20,972 nt of DNA from an uncultured bacterium (GTDB lineage: Bacteria > Planctomycetota > Uabimicrobiia > Uabimicrobiales > JABWCH01): the NCBI GenBank assembly GCA_938003875.1, contig CALKWO010000047.1, forward strand, positions 1-20,972. Reading direction: 5' to 3'. How positions within the stretch are numbered: position 1 is the stretch's first letter; each line of letters begins with the position of its first letter. Below the pieces are notes generated by a model. That model was not told the DNA's origin and did not search any database. It was given only the letters and a program-made list of their open reading frames with translations. Positions 1 to 7,231 of this stretch are shown in pieces. Position numbers and translations under genes: made by a program.

Positions 1-132
1 CCAATAGAGACTAACAGAATCGAACCTTTTTAAGTGACCCAGTTAAAGGGTATTGCCCAAAGACGCAGGGATTGCGCTGGCGTTAGACTTTTGAGTAGAC
101 ATGACTTTTCAGGCGCAACCCTGCGGCTACAA
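1..132. repeat. Half of an interspersed palindromic (MITE-like) repeat, cut by the window edge
   Basis: This stretch matches, in inverse orientation, the left part of the palindromic element at 16391-16509. Shared blocks include AAAGACGCAGGGATTGCGCT and the terminal arm ending GGCTACAA at 132. About a dozen bases near 33-45 are extra relative to the distant copy. The element presumably continues to the left outside the window. No protein is encoded. The repeat and its partner bracket the whole 133-16390 region. Confidence 0.8.
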
Positions 133-172
133 TCTTAAATTAAAATAGAGGATGGTATCCTTGAATCCAGCC

Positions 173-214
173 TATATAGATTTATCTATTTTTATATAGA
201 TTTATATAGATTTA
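173..214. repeat. Short AT-rich direct repeats
   Basis: The 12-mer TATATAGATTTA occurs three times, at 173-184, 193-204 and 203-214, the last two overlapping by two bases. It lies between the palindromic element and the HAF remnant. It may mark a decayed upstream part of that gene or simple slippage; no function can be assigned. Confidence 0.6.
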
Positions 215-221
215 GAAGAGC

Positions 222-505
222 GGTTCTGTATCATGGCTATGGGAAAACAACGTGATGACCTACCTTGGAATTCTTAGCGGCGGAAATCAGAGTCAAGCTT
301 ATGGAATCAACGACAGTGGGCAGGATGGGTACTATCCGAGGTTAGAGATATTAACGACTCAGGACAGATTGTAGGATATGGTACCTACAATGGCCAGACT
401 CGTGCCTTTTTGCTAAGCCCTGGTTTACCTCCTGTCCCTGAGCCTGCTACTATAGTTTCGCCTTTAGCCGGTTTTTTGGGGCTTGCCATTCGAAGCAGGA
501 AATAA
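222..505 (+). pseudogene. Decayed HAF-repeat protein with PEP-CTERM tail (cassette copy A)
   Basis: Two frames together match the HAF protein at 2511-2855. The first frame reads a HAF-like unit (WLWENNVMTYLG, then AYGINDSGQ). After the GGGCAGG at about 320-330 the match jumps to the equivalent of 2671 and continues in another frame through DINDSGQIVGYG to the PEP-CTERM tail (VPEPAT, short hydrophobic stretch, RSRK) and a stop at 503-505. The missing 97 bp is bounded in the intact copy by a 4-bp CAGG at each end (2574-2577 and 2671-2674), which suggests deletion between microhomologies. The deletion shifts the frame, and the hydrophobic tail is also interrupted by Ser-Pro. There is no credible start codon with a ribosome site. 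It is a dead copy. Confidence 0.75.
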
Positions 506-548
506 AAAAAATGAGGCAAAAGTTTCTTCTCAAGGGATTCTTTTGCCT
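503..548 (-). terminator. Rho-independent terminator of Rpn-like nuclease copy A
   Basis: On the minus strand the 9-bp stem AGGCAAAAG/CTTTTGCCT (540-548 with 514-522) is followed within a few bases by a run of Ts (503-510). It starts 13 bases after the nuclease stop codon. The same structure is conserved in cassette copy B at 2854-2897. Confidence 0.8.
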
Positions 549-560
549 TGTTTTGCGTTC

Positions 561-1475
561 CTAACAATATTCTTTCAAGCCTTGTTGAAACGACTCCAGA
601 GCTTGGCTACTTTTCGCAAGAAGAAAAACCTGTTGCAATTTTTCCAAATCCTGGATACTCGCAATTCGTTCCATACAGGCAAGCCCTGCACTGCCAAACT
701 TTATATCCAGGATCGCTTGAATGCCTTCTATCTTAGCTCTAATCTCGCCTCTGATTTCGCCTCTAATCTCGCCTTCTTTGAAGCCTTCCGCTCTTGCATC
801 TAGTTTGGTTTCTTCCCAGGCAGCATCATCTTTGATTCGGGCTGCCTCATCAGGCGAGAGGTTATTGCTTTGAATAGCCTGGATAATGTCCTGGAAAATA
901 GAATCCAGGTAACTCTTTTCATCTACCTTACGATCCAGGCTATCCTGGATTAATTCCAGCCAGGGACGAATGTTCGCTGGTGTCTTCTCGCTCACAAGCT
1001 TGGGGTTAAGGAAGATGATCTTATGACCATAGCCCGTGACGATTTCCCCCTCTCTGTCCATGTCCTTGATGATAGGGTCAGCATAACTCACTGCCATGCT
1101 AAAATCAATGCTTTTGTTCTTGGGAATGGTTGTCAGTACCACGATGGTGTAAACCTCTTTGGTAATTCTGTAATTCGAGGAGCTTCTTACCTGCTCTGCT
1201 ATTGCCAGAAGATGATAATATAAGAAACGATCCCAGAAGTCCGATTCCTTGATATGCTGTATTTCTATAATGGTACGGTGCTTAATGTCTTCGGCAAACA
1301 GATCGTATTTTACATTGATGCTGCCAAACGGTTCTTTGTATTCGTATTCCTGAAACACCTCTTCTACTTCAATCGGAATTCCTGTTACATCCTTTACAAA
1401 ACGATTGAAGACATTTGGCCTGCCAAACGCCTTCTTAAATGCCGTTCCATATCGTAATGGCACTACATCTTTCAT
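561..1475 (-). CDS. Rpn/PDDEXK_2-family PD-(D/E)XK nuclease (transposase-like), copy A
   Basis: The 304-residue protein has the look of the PD-(D/E)XK family often labelled 'putative transposase' (PDDEXK_2/Rpn). It starts with VPLRYGTAFKKAFG; the nuclease core has Asp58 (KYDLF) and Glu71-x-Gln73 (IIEIQH), followed by a helix-rich WDRFLYYHLLAIAEQ block. Relatives such as E. coli RpnA are DNA endonucleases that promote RecA-independent recombination. The C-terminus carries a Gly/Glu-rich helical repeat (GEIR three times), encoded by 12-bp tandem units at 737-772, where the paralogue at 2910-3824 differs. The start is supported by AAAGGAG eight bases upstream. No terminal inverted repeats typical of an insertion sequence were seen. 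It has its own promoter and terminator, so it is probably expressed alone. Confidence 0.85.
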   Translation of the reverse strand: MKDVVPLRYGTAFKKAFGRPNVFNRFVKDVTGIPIEVEEVFQEYEYKEPFGSINVKYDLFAEDIKHRTIIEIQHIKESDFWDRFLYYHLLAIAEQVRSSSNYRITKEVYTIVVLTTIPKNKSIDFSMAVSYADPIIKDMDREGEIVTGYGHKIIFLNPKLVSEKTPANIRPWLELIQDSLDRKVDEKSYLDSIFQDIIQAIQSNNLSPDEAARIKDDAAWEETKLDARAEGFKEGEIRGEIRGEIRAKIEGIQAILDIKFGSAGLACMERIASIQDLEKLQQVFLLAKSSQALESFQQGLKEYC

Positions 1476-1547
1476 GGGTATTTCTCCTTTCAGTAAAAAC
1501 CCTTCTCTTTAGTTTTTTATACTCGTTTTCTTTTCTCCGTGTTTGCT

Positions 1548-1576
1548 ATTCTATCTCAGAATGGTTTTGCTGTCAA
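1548..1576 (-). promoter_or_regulatory. Sigma-70-type promoter for Rpn-like nuclease copy A
   Basis: Reading the minus strand, a perfect TTGACA (1571-1576) is followed by a 17-base spacer and TAGAAT (1548-1553). Transcription would begin near 1541 and give a leader of about 65 bases before the start codon at 1475. The same promoter, base for base, is present in cassette copy B. Confidence 0.8.
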
Positions 1577-1607
1577 ACTTTCTCCCATAGAATATTATCT
1601 TTACAAT

Positions 1608-2240
1608 TTATGGGGCAAGGGACTTGGCATGCTTTCGCAGGAAGTTGTTCAGGCTATTTTCCGAAACCTTCAGGAATTCCAGGATGTCTTGCTTCGTAGC
1701 AATATTATTCTTCACAGAGCATCGAAATCCCCATTCCTGCACAGCAGCCACTGCATCAACATAGTTCTTTTGCGCTGTCTTCTGGATTTCTGGCTTGATT
1801 CCACATGCTTCTTTTATCGCTGCATCCAGGGCTGTACGAACAAGGGATGATTGTAAAATTACGCATCTCTTTCCAATATGCTTCTGATTTTTTCTCAGCC
1901 TGTCATGCGCAAAAGCCAGAGCATAAGATCGAATTAAAGTTTCTATATTGGCAGTTTGATATACGACAATGTCTCTTCCCTTGTAAGGACTATTCGATGC
2001 TATTACTTTTGCAAAGTTTCCCACAATGCTCAATCCTTTACATGAGAAAGACTCCAGAGTTTTAGGAGGCCAGTTTCCCACAATGCTTTTTAATGTACTA
2101 TGATCCATATCAAGTAGTAAAGCAGTTGCATTCTCGCTCATAACCTTTCAATTTCGCTCATCATCCAGCACATAACCATCGCAAACGATACCAGGAATCA
2201 ATTCCACCTGGCCATAGTAAATCGTTTTTTTTTCTTGCAT
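1608..2240 (-). pseudogene. Truncated paralogue of the HTH + Vsr/DUF559-like nuclease (copy A)
   Basis: The original start is the ATG at 2240, with AAAGGAG upstream and the N-terminus MQEKKTIYYGQVELIPG, colinear with the intact paralogue at 3950-5065. An in-frame TGA at 2148-2150 (codon 31) breaks it. An ATG at 2141 reopens the same frame for 177 residues, but its AAAGG lies only two bases upstream, so initiation would be poor. The 3' half is missing: compared with copy B, 476 bp (3972-4447) are deleted, so the protein ends KHAKSLAP just after the predicted HTH region and lacks the nuclease domain. It is probably a relic. If the 177-residue remnant is made, it could only be a DNA-binding fragment. 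Confidence 0.75.
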
Positions 2241-2357
2241 AAAAAACTCCTTTCGATTCAGGTTTCGACAAAATACACAGGTAAAAACACACAAATTTTA
2301 TTTTTCACTTGATTTTTATTTCTATTTGATATAAAATGATTTACCGTAATAAATTGC

Positions 2358-2390
2358 GCATGTTTTCTTTTGGGAAACATGCTTTTTTTT
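2358..2390 (+). terminator. Hairpin with T-run at the cassette A edge
   Basis: GCATGTTT (2358-2365) pairs with AAACATGC (2375-2382), followed by eight Ts. By structure it is a rho-independent terminator reading rightward, yet no intact rightward gene lies before it. It may stop antisense transcription or belong to the cassette edge. It is duplicated at 5186-5217. Confidence 0.65.
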
Positions 2391-2431
2391 ATGGGACAAA
2401 GGCAATTATAGCATAAAGTTTTGCTTTGTCC
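2358..2431. other. Conserved double-hairpin cassette edge, copy A
   Basis: The GCATGTTT hairpin is followed by a second stem, GGACAAAG (2394-2401) with CTTTGTCC (2424-2431). The same pair occurs at 5186-5259. The stems are identical between copies while the loop of the second hairpin differs in sequence, so structure seems kept. The two positions mark the right ends of the tandem cassettes. Confidence 0.55.
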
Positions 2432-2855
2432 AAAGAAAAAACTTATTCAAAAGCCTCTCTCCCTACTGCCTGCTTTTCTGTCCAAGAATCTTTTTTTTCT
2501 TCCGTTGCTAATGACCGACCTGGGGACTCTTAGCGGTGGAAATAGCTGTGCTTATGGAATCAACAACAGTGGGCAGGTCGTTGGAGAGTCTAATAGTTCT
2601 AATGGTTCTAGAGCGTTTCTATGGCAAGACAACACTATGGTTGACATCAATAGTTTCCTGCCAGAAAATTCAGGATGGGTACTAGAAAACGCTACAGATA
2701 TTAACGATTCAGGACAGATTGTGGGATATGGTTACTACAATGGCCAGACTCGTGCCTTTTTACTAAGCCCTGATTTACCGCCCGTTCCTGAGCCTGCTAC
2801 TATAGTTTTGCTTCTTGCCGGACTTTTGGGACTTGCCGTCCGAAGCAGGAAATAA
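2421..2855 (+). CDS. HAF-repeat protein fragment with PEP-CTERM sorting tail (copy B)
   Basis: The open frame carries HAF-type repeats (TDLGTLSGG, YGINNSGQVVGES, RAFLW, DINDSGQIVGYG, RAFLL) and ends in a PEP-CTERM signal: VPEPAT, a hydrophobic segment, then RSRK. In known systems this tail is processed by an exosortase during export, and HAF proteins are secreted or surface proteins of unknown role. The first codon at 2421 is TTG. The first ATG at 2511 coincides with the start of HAF homology but has no ribosome site. The intervening 30 residues sit across the cassette junction and are partly hydrophobic, so a signal peptide by chance cannot be excluded. Full HAF proteins are usually longer, so this is most likely a 5'-truncated fragment. 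Confidence 0.55.
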   Translation: MLCPKKKLIQKPLSLLPAFLSKNLFFLPLLMTDLGTLSGGNSCAYGINNSGQVVGESNSSNGSRAFLWQDNTMVDINSFLPENSGWVLENATDINDSGQIVGYGYYNGQTRAFLLSPDLPPVPEPATIVLLLAGLLGLAVRSRK

Positions 2856-2897
2856 AAAAATGAGGCAAAAGTTTCTTCTCAAGGGATTCTTTTGCCT
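2854..2897 (-). terminator. Rho-independent terminator of Rpn-like nuclease copy B
   Basis: Minus-strand stem AGGCAAAAG/CTTTTGCCT (2889-2897 with 2863-2871) is followed by seven Ts (2854-2860). It overlaps the 3' end of the convergent HAF frame. It has the same geometry as the copy A terminator. Confidence 0.8.
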
Positions 2898-2909
2898 TGT
2901 TTTGCGTTT

Positions 2910-3824
2910 TTAACAATATTCTTTCAAGCCTTGTTGAAACGACTCCAGGGTTTGGCTACTTTTCACAAGAAGAAAAACCTGCTGCAATTTTTCCAAATCC
3001 TGGATACTCGCAATTTGTTTCATACAGTCAAGCCCTGCACTGTCAAACTTTATATCCAGAATCGCTTGAATTCCTTCTAGCTTTCCTTCAAGCTTACCTT
3101 GGATTTTACCATCCTCGAAGCCTTCTTTGATGCCTTCCTCTCTTGCATCTAGTTTGGTTTCTTCCCAGGCAGCATCATCTTTAATTCGTGCTGACTCATC
3201 AGGCGAGAGATTATTACTTTGAATAGCCTGGATAATGTCCTGAAAAATAGAATCCAGGTAATTCTTTTCATCTACCTTACGATCCAGGCTATCCTGGATT
3301 AATTCCAGCCAGGGACGAATGTTCGCTGGTGTCTTCTCGCTCACAAGCTTGGGGTTAAGGAAGATGATCTTATGACCATAGCCCGTGACGATTTCCCCCT
3401 CTCTGTCCATGTCCTTGATGATAGGGTCAGCATAACTCACTGCCATGCTAAAATCAATGCTTTTGTTCTTGGGAATGGTTGTCAGTACCACGATGGTGTA
3501 AACCTCTTTGGTAATTCTGTAATTCGAGGAGCTTCTTACCTGCTCTGCTATTGCCAGAAGATGATAATATAAGAAACGATCCCAGAAGTCCGATTCCTTG
3601 ATATGCTGTATTTCTATAATGGTACGGTGCTTAATGTCTTCGGCAAACAGATCGTATTTTACATTGATGCTGCCAAACGGTTCTTTGTATTCGTATTCCT
3701 GAAACACCTCTTCTACTTCAATCGGAATTCCTGTTACATCCTTTACAAAACGATTGAAGACATTTGGCCTGCCAAACGCCTTCTTAAATGCCGTTCCATA
3801 TCGTAATGGCACTACATCTTTCAT
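2910..3824 (-). CDS. Rpn/PDDEXK_2-family PD-(D/E)XK nuclease (transposase-like), copy B
   Basis: This 304-residue paralogue of the gene at 561-1475 is the same length and lies exactly 2349 bp away. Residues 1-187 are identical in both, including Asp58 and Glu71-x-Gln73 of the PD-(D/E)XK core; after that the copies differ by scattered substitutions. The Gly-rich C-terminal linker reads GKIQGKLEGKLEG here instead of the GEIR triplet of copy A. Both frames are intact, so both enzymes may be made. The start is fixed by AAAGGAG upstream; promoter (3897-3925) and terminator (2854-2897) flank it. By family the protein would be a DNA endonuclease promoting recombination; the cellular role here is unknown. 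Confidence 0.85.
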   Translation of the reverse strand: MKDVVPLRYGTAFKKAFGRPNVFNRFVKDVTGIPIEVEEVFQEYEYKEPFGSINVKYDLFAEDIKHRTIIEIQHIKESDFWDRFLYYHLLAIAEQVRSSSNYRITKEVYTIVVLTTIPKNKSIDFSMAVSYADPIIKDMDREGEIVTGYGHKIIFLNPKLVSEKTPANIRPWLELIQDSLDRKVDEKNYLDSIFQDIIQAIQSNNLSPDESARIKDDAAWEETKLDAREEGIKEGFEDGKIQGKLEGKLEGIQAILDIKFDSAGLDCMKQIASIQDLEKLQQVFLLVKSSQTLESFQQGLKEYC

Positions 3825-3896
3825 GGGTATTTCTCCTTTCAGTAAAAACCCTTCTCTTTAGTTTTTTATACTCGTTTTCTTTTCTCCGTGTTTGCT

Positions 3897-3925
3897 ATTC
3901 TATCTCAGAATGGTTTTGCTGTCAA
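3897..3925 (-). promoter_or_regulatory. Sigma-70-type promoter for Rpn-like nuclease copy B
   Basis: TTGACA (3920-3925), a 17-base spacer and TAGAAT (3897-3902) on the minus strand, identical to the copy A promoter. It sits just upstream of the 3' end of the preceding nuclease gene (stop at 3950), so the nuclease is transcribed independently of that gene. Confidence 0.8.
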
Positions 3926-3949
3926 ACTTTCTCCCATAGAATATTATCT

Positions 3950-5065
3950 TTACAATTTATGGGGCAAGGGAGCATCAAGCCTGATGATTATGCCTGGCTG
4001 GGCTTTGAGTATGCCGTTCATCAAGGTTTGCCAGGCAATTTGATGATGGAAACGAACTAGTGCATAGCGTTCGGCTATGTATTTCTCTCTTGTCGTCTCG
4101 TATTCTGGGTCATAGCATACATGGGAATAACCATTGCATTCCAGACATAGGTTCAAAGCTTCGATGAAGAAATCTACTCTGTAACGGCCTATTTTGTAGT
4201 TGTGATGCAGGCCTAATCCTTCAAAAACCTTGTCAAAGATTTCTTTCCATTGGATTTCGTCTTTGCTAGAGTTGCTGAACAAGAGTGCTGCGTCTCCCAA
4301 CAGGGTTCGTTTTATCTGGATTCCCATTTCCGTATCCATTCCCAGAATGATCTTCACCGCATTTTCCAGGCTATAGCCATTCATTCGTGTTGCTTTGATG
4401 CCCAATCCCTGGATTATCTCCTGGCTCAGGGGGATTGGCTCTATGGTCTTGGCATGCTTTCGCAGGAAGTTGTTCAGGCTATGTTCCGAAACCTTCAGGA
4501 ACTCCAGGATGTCTTGTTTCGTAGCAATATTATTCTTCACAGAGCATCGAAATCCCCATTCCTGCACCGCAGCCACTGCATCCACATAGTTCTTCTGCGC
4601 TGTCTTTTGGATTTCTGGCTTAATTCCACATGCTTCTTTTATCGCTGCATCCAGGGCTGTACGGACTAAAGCACTCAAAAGAAAAACACAACGATCTCCA
4701 ATGTGTTTTTGATTTTCTTTTAAAGAATGAGATGCTAGTGCTAAGGCATATCCTCTAATAATATTTTCAATCATAGCAGTATTGTAAACTACGATTTTTC
4801 TTCCCTGATGAGGACTATTGCTAGCTGTGACTTCAATCAAGTCAGTCTTCACGATCAATCCCTTGTCAATAAAGGGTTCCAGCGTTTTTGTAGGCCAGTT
4901 AGTCTTCACGCGGTTCAGAGCCATTTGGTTCATTCCAAGAAGATCACTAGCCCCTCTTTCGCTTAGTACTGTAGTTGAATCGGGGTCGTCCAACACATAC
5001 CCATCGCAGATGATACCAGGAATCAATTCGACCTGACCATAATAAATCGCTTTTTTTTCTGACAT
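3950..5065 (-). CDS. HTH protein with C-terminal Vsr/DUF559-like PD-(D/E)XK nuclease domain
   Basis: The start chosen is the ATG at 5065 (MSEKKAIYYG), six bases after AGGAG, rather than the upstream in-frame ATG at 5119; this gives 371 residues. The N-terminal two thirds match no family I can name firmly. Residues about 180-206 (ATKQDILEFL...SLNNFLRKH) look like a helix-turn-helix. Residues about 285-345 look like a Vsr/DUF559-type nuclease fold: YRVDFF with Asp298, then LCLECNGYSH with Glu309, Asn311 and His315, then Arg326 and the closing strand YALVRFH. The usual Asp after Glu-x is Asn here. The likely role is DNA binding and cleavage; the target is unknown. It forms a cassette with the Rpn-like nuclease and is the intact version of the broken gene at 1608-2240. 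Confidence 0.7.
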   Translation of the reverse strand: MSEKKAIYYGQVELIPGIICDGYVLDDPDSTTVLSERGASDLLGMNQMALNRVKTNWPTKTLEPFIDKGLIVKTDLIEVTASNSPHQGRKIVVYNTAMIENIIRGYALALASHSLKENQKHIGDRCVFLLSALVRTALDAAIKEACGIKPEIQKTAQKNYVDAVAAVQEWGFRCSVKNNIATKQDILEFLKVSEHSLNNFLRKHAKTIEPIPLSQEIIQGLGIKATRMNGYSLENAVKIILGMDTEMGIQIKRTLLGDAALLFSNSSKDEIQWKEIFDKVFEGLGLHHNYKIGRYRVDFFIEALNLCLECNGYSHVCYDPEYETTREKYIAERYALVRFHHQIAWQTLMNGILKAQPGIIIRLDAPLPHKL

Positions 5066-5185
5066 AATGTACTCCTTTATTCTGTAGTTGGAAAGAAATG
5101 ATAAAATAAAAAAAATCACAAATTCTATTTTCTCCTTGATTTTGCTTTGTCTTTGCTGTATACAATGGCTTATATTTGAAATTGG

Positions 5186-5217
5186 GCATGTTTTCTTTTG
5201 GGAAACATGCTTTTTTT
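5186..5217 (+). terminator. Hairpin with T-run at the cassette B edge
   Basis: GCATGTTT (5186-5193) pairs with AAACATGC (5203-5210), followed by seven Ts. It is the counterpart of the structure at 2358-2390 and reads rightward, opposite to the adjacent nuclease gene. Confidence 0.65.
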
Positions 5218-5259
5218 ATGGGACAAAGGCAATTATAAACATCTTCCTCGGCTTTGTCC
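5186..5259. other. Conserved double-hairpin cassette edge, copy B
   Basis: The first hairpin is followed by GGACAAAG (5221-5228) pairing with CTTTGTCC (5252-5259). It mirrors 2358-2431 and marks the end of the second cassette; sequence similarity between the cassettes stops just beyond it. Confidence 0.55.
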
Positions 5260-5268
5260 AGAAAAAAA

Positions 5269-5318
5269 ATCTTAGTCCCAAAGGCTCGGAATATAATAGC
5301 CAGGGGCATTGCCCCTGG
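5269..5318. repeat. Interspersed repeat with a GGGGC palindrome
   Basis: Positions 5300-5318 form a perfect inverted repeat around one central base (CCAGGGGCA/TGCCCCTGG). The 38 bases 5269-5306 match 11984-12021 at 31 positions. It lies just past the stop of the sigma-54 activator gene; read on that strand the stem is not followed at once by Ts, so a terminator role is uncertain. Confidence 0.6.
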
Positions 5319-5339
5319 TTAGTTGCCATACGCAAAGAA

Positions 5340-7220
5340 TCAAAATTGTTTTTCCTGGCAGGTTTTAGTATACATAGTTTTTTTCTTACAAGTATGGCAT
5401 TGAAAAGGGATTGCATAGATATCTTCTATTGTCATAGGATTTTCCGATAAGACTTCTAATGGAATATCGAAATTATTGACTTGGTTGGTTTTCAGGCATA
5501 TTTTACATTGCAGGCCCAGGCAATAGTATTTTCCTAACTCTTCTCCTCTATGATAGTAGCCTTCTTTAGTGGATTTTCTGAGCCAGTTCCAGTAAAGCAG
5601 TTTTTTGATTTGCCATCGAGTTACTTTGAAACCAAATGGAACAGTACATTCAGACCTTGTAAGCGTTTTTTGCTTTTGAAAAAAAGTCTCCAGGGACTGA
5701 TAGTATTTTTCCAGATTTGTGGAAATATCCAAAGAGGGAAAATCTTCTTCAGAAACATTCTCTTTGCTATGACAGGATGAAGAAGTTTGTTTTACGGATG
5801 GCTGCTGTATTCCTAAAAATTTTTCCAAGTTTGTATTCGTTATCTCTTTTTCCTGACACTGCGCCACAAGGGCAGCAATTGTATGCTTAAGTTCTCTTAC
5901 ATTGCCAGGCCATGGATATTGTTCTAGCATTGCTAAAGCATCAGGAGCAAAAGAGATGCTTTTCTCCTGGTTTCTGGCTTCTTGCTGCAAGAAACGTTGT
6001 GCTAAAAGAGGGATGTCTTCTTTTCTTTCTCGCAAAGGGGGCGCGGTGATTTCTATTCCTTTGATACGATAGTACAGATCTTCTCTGAATTTGCCATGCT
6101 GTACCAGTGTTCTAAGGTCTTTGTTTGTAGCGGATACTACACGTACATCAATAGAACGAGGGACATTTTCTCCTATTCTTATGATTTCCTGGTTGTCTAA
6201 AACCCTCAGCATTTTGGCCTGTATGGCAAAAGGCATATCGCCAATTTCATCCAGAAATAAAGTCCCTCCGTCTGCTGCCTCGAAAAGCCCCTCTTTGGGC
6301 TGGTCTGCTCCTGTAAAGGCACCCTTAGCATGTCCAAACAGTTCACTTCCTGCTAAAGATTCATTGAAACAAGCACAGTTAAAAGCATAGAAAGGCTCCA
6401 TGCTTCTTTTGCTATTGTTGTGGATAGCCCTGGCAATCAGCTCTTTTCCTGTTCCTGTTTCTCCTGTAATCATGATACAAAGAGGGCTTACCGCTGCCTG
6501 ACGGATGATTTTTTTGATTTCCTGTATAGCCATAGATTCCCCAATCATATCAGGTACGCAGTCTACAAGTGGGCGAAGGCATTCGAGAATCGTTTCCAAA
6601 AAAAGCCTTTGCCCAGGCTGAAAGTTTTTTCTGTTTTGTTTAATGATTTCGACCCTCGCTCCCCAGATCACAGTTTCCAGGGAATAGGCAATTTTTGCCT
6701 TGGTACGATCCTTTTTGATAAAGATTTCCAAAGGTTCGGATATACTTTTCTCTAAAATTTCTTGAAGTTTTTTAGCCATTTCTTGAGGATTGCTATAGCA
6801 AAAAGAAGTGATTCTTTCTTTATAAGCCCATATATCCTGAATCTTTTCGACGAAAGCTTCGATCAAATGGGCAGCGGGAATTTCTGTTGGCTCGCAAGCG
6901 TTGATCCTTTCTTCTTGTTCTCTGAAAGTCAGGGGAAACATGCCAAGATAAAGATCATCACTATCTTGAAGTATAAGGCAATCTGCATGCTTCAAAGCTT
7001 GCTTGCCTTGCGCATTCACAAGGTATGTTGTGCCTTCCTGGTTGGTAAGAACCTGTACATGCCAGCGATTCTTTTCATCAGGAAAAATTTCGATATGCTC
7101 TCTGGAAACACCCTTTTTTTTACTTTCTTCTGGTAAAACCAGATCGCATCCTGGAGAACGTCCCACTAACGTACGTTTGTATAAAAAATATTTCGTATTT
7201 TCTATCATTAGATAAGGCAT
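5340..7220 (-). CDS. FHA-headed sigma-54-dependent transcription activator with C-terminal cysteine ribbon
   Basis: The 626-residue protein has an N-terminal FHA domain (residues about 12-95; Gly20-Arg21-Ser and VSREH at 38-42), which binds phosphothreonine peptides. The central AAA+ domain (about 225-450) has Walker A GETGTGKE at 253-260, the sigma-54 loop GAFTGA at 300-305, Walker B LFLDE at 321-325, FREDLYYRI and WPGNVREL. It should therefore remodel sigma-54 RNA polymerase. The usual Fis-type HTH is not visible. The last 150 residues have a basic, Trp-rich stretch (about 520-555) and two CxxC pairs (Cys572/575 and Cys608/611) like a zinc ribbon. RBS AAGGA precedes the start, 11 bases after the upstream gene's stop, so it is the last gene of a three-gene operon. 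FHA replaces a receiver domain, implying control by a Ser/Thr kinase. Confidence 0.9.
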   Translation of the reverse strand: MPYLMIENTKYFLYKRTLVGRSPGCDLVLPEESKKKGVSREHIEIFPDEKNRWHVQVLTNQEGTTYLVNAQGKQALKHADCLILQDSDDLYLGMFPLTFREQEERINACEPTEIPAAHLIEAFVEKIQDIWAYKERITSFCYSNPQEMAKKLQEILEKSISEPLEIFIKKDRTKAKIAYSLETVIWGARVEIIKQNRKNFQPGQRLFLETILECLRPLVDCVPDMIGESMAIQEIKKIIRQAAVSPLCIMITGETGTGKELIARAIHNNSKRSMEPFYAFNCACFNESLAGSELFGHAKGAFTGADQPKEGLFEAADGGTLFLDEIGDMPFAIQAKMLRVLDNQEIIRIGENVPRSIDVRVVSATNKDLRTLVQHGKFREDLYYRIKGIEITAPPLRERKEDIPLLAQRFLQQEARNQEKSISFAPDALAMLEQYPWPGNVRELKHTIAALVAQCQEKEITNTNLEKFLGIQQPSVKQTSSSCHSKENVSEEDFPSLDISTNLEKYYQSLETFFQKQKTLTRSECTVPFGFKVTRWQIKKLLYWNWLRKSTKEGYYHRGEELGKYYCLGLQCKICLKTNQVNNFDIPLEVLSENPMTIEDIYAIPFQCHTCKKKTMYTKTCQEKQF

Positions 7221-7231
7221 AGCTTTTCCTT

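Noticed and set aside
1023..1699. Several plus-strand frames opposite the Rpn-like nuclease
   Set aside because: They repeat exactly at 3372-4060 only because the DNA is duplicated; they oppose a well supported gene with promoter, ribosome site and terminator.
561..3824. Insertion sequence with a DDE transposase
   Set aside because: The family is often labelled transposase, but the motif is PD-(D/E)XK (D58, E71-x-Q73) and no terminal inverted repeats or target duplications were seen at the gene ends.
4947..5309. 120-residue minus-strand frame overlapping the start of the Vsr-like nuclease gene
   Set aside because: It crosses the cassette-edge hairpins and overlaps, in another frame, the nuclease N-terminus that is conserved in both copies; no ribosome site or family signal.
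5300..5318. Rho-independent terminator of the sigma-54 activator operon
   Set aside because: The stem is perfect but on the operon's strand no T-run follows directly; the first long T-run is about 30 bases further on, so it was left as a repeat.
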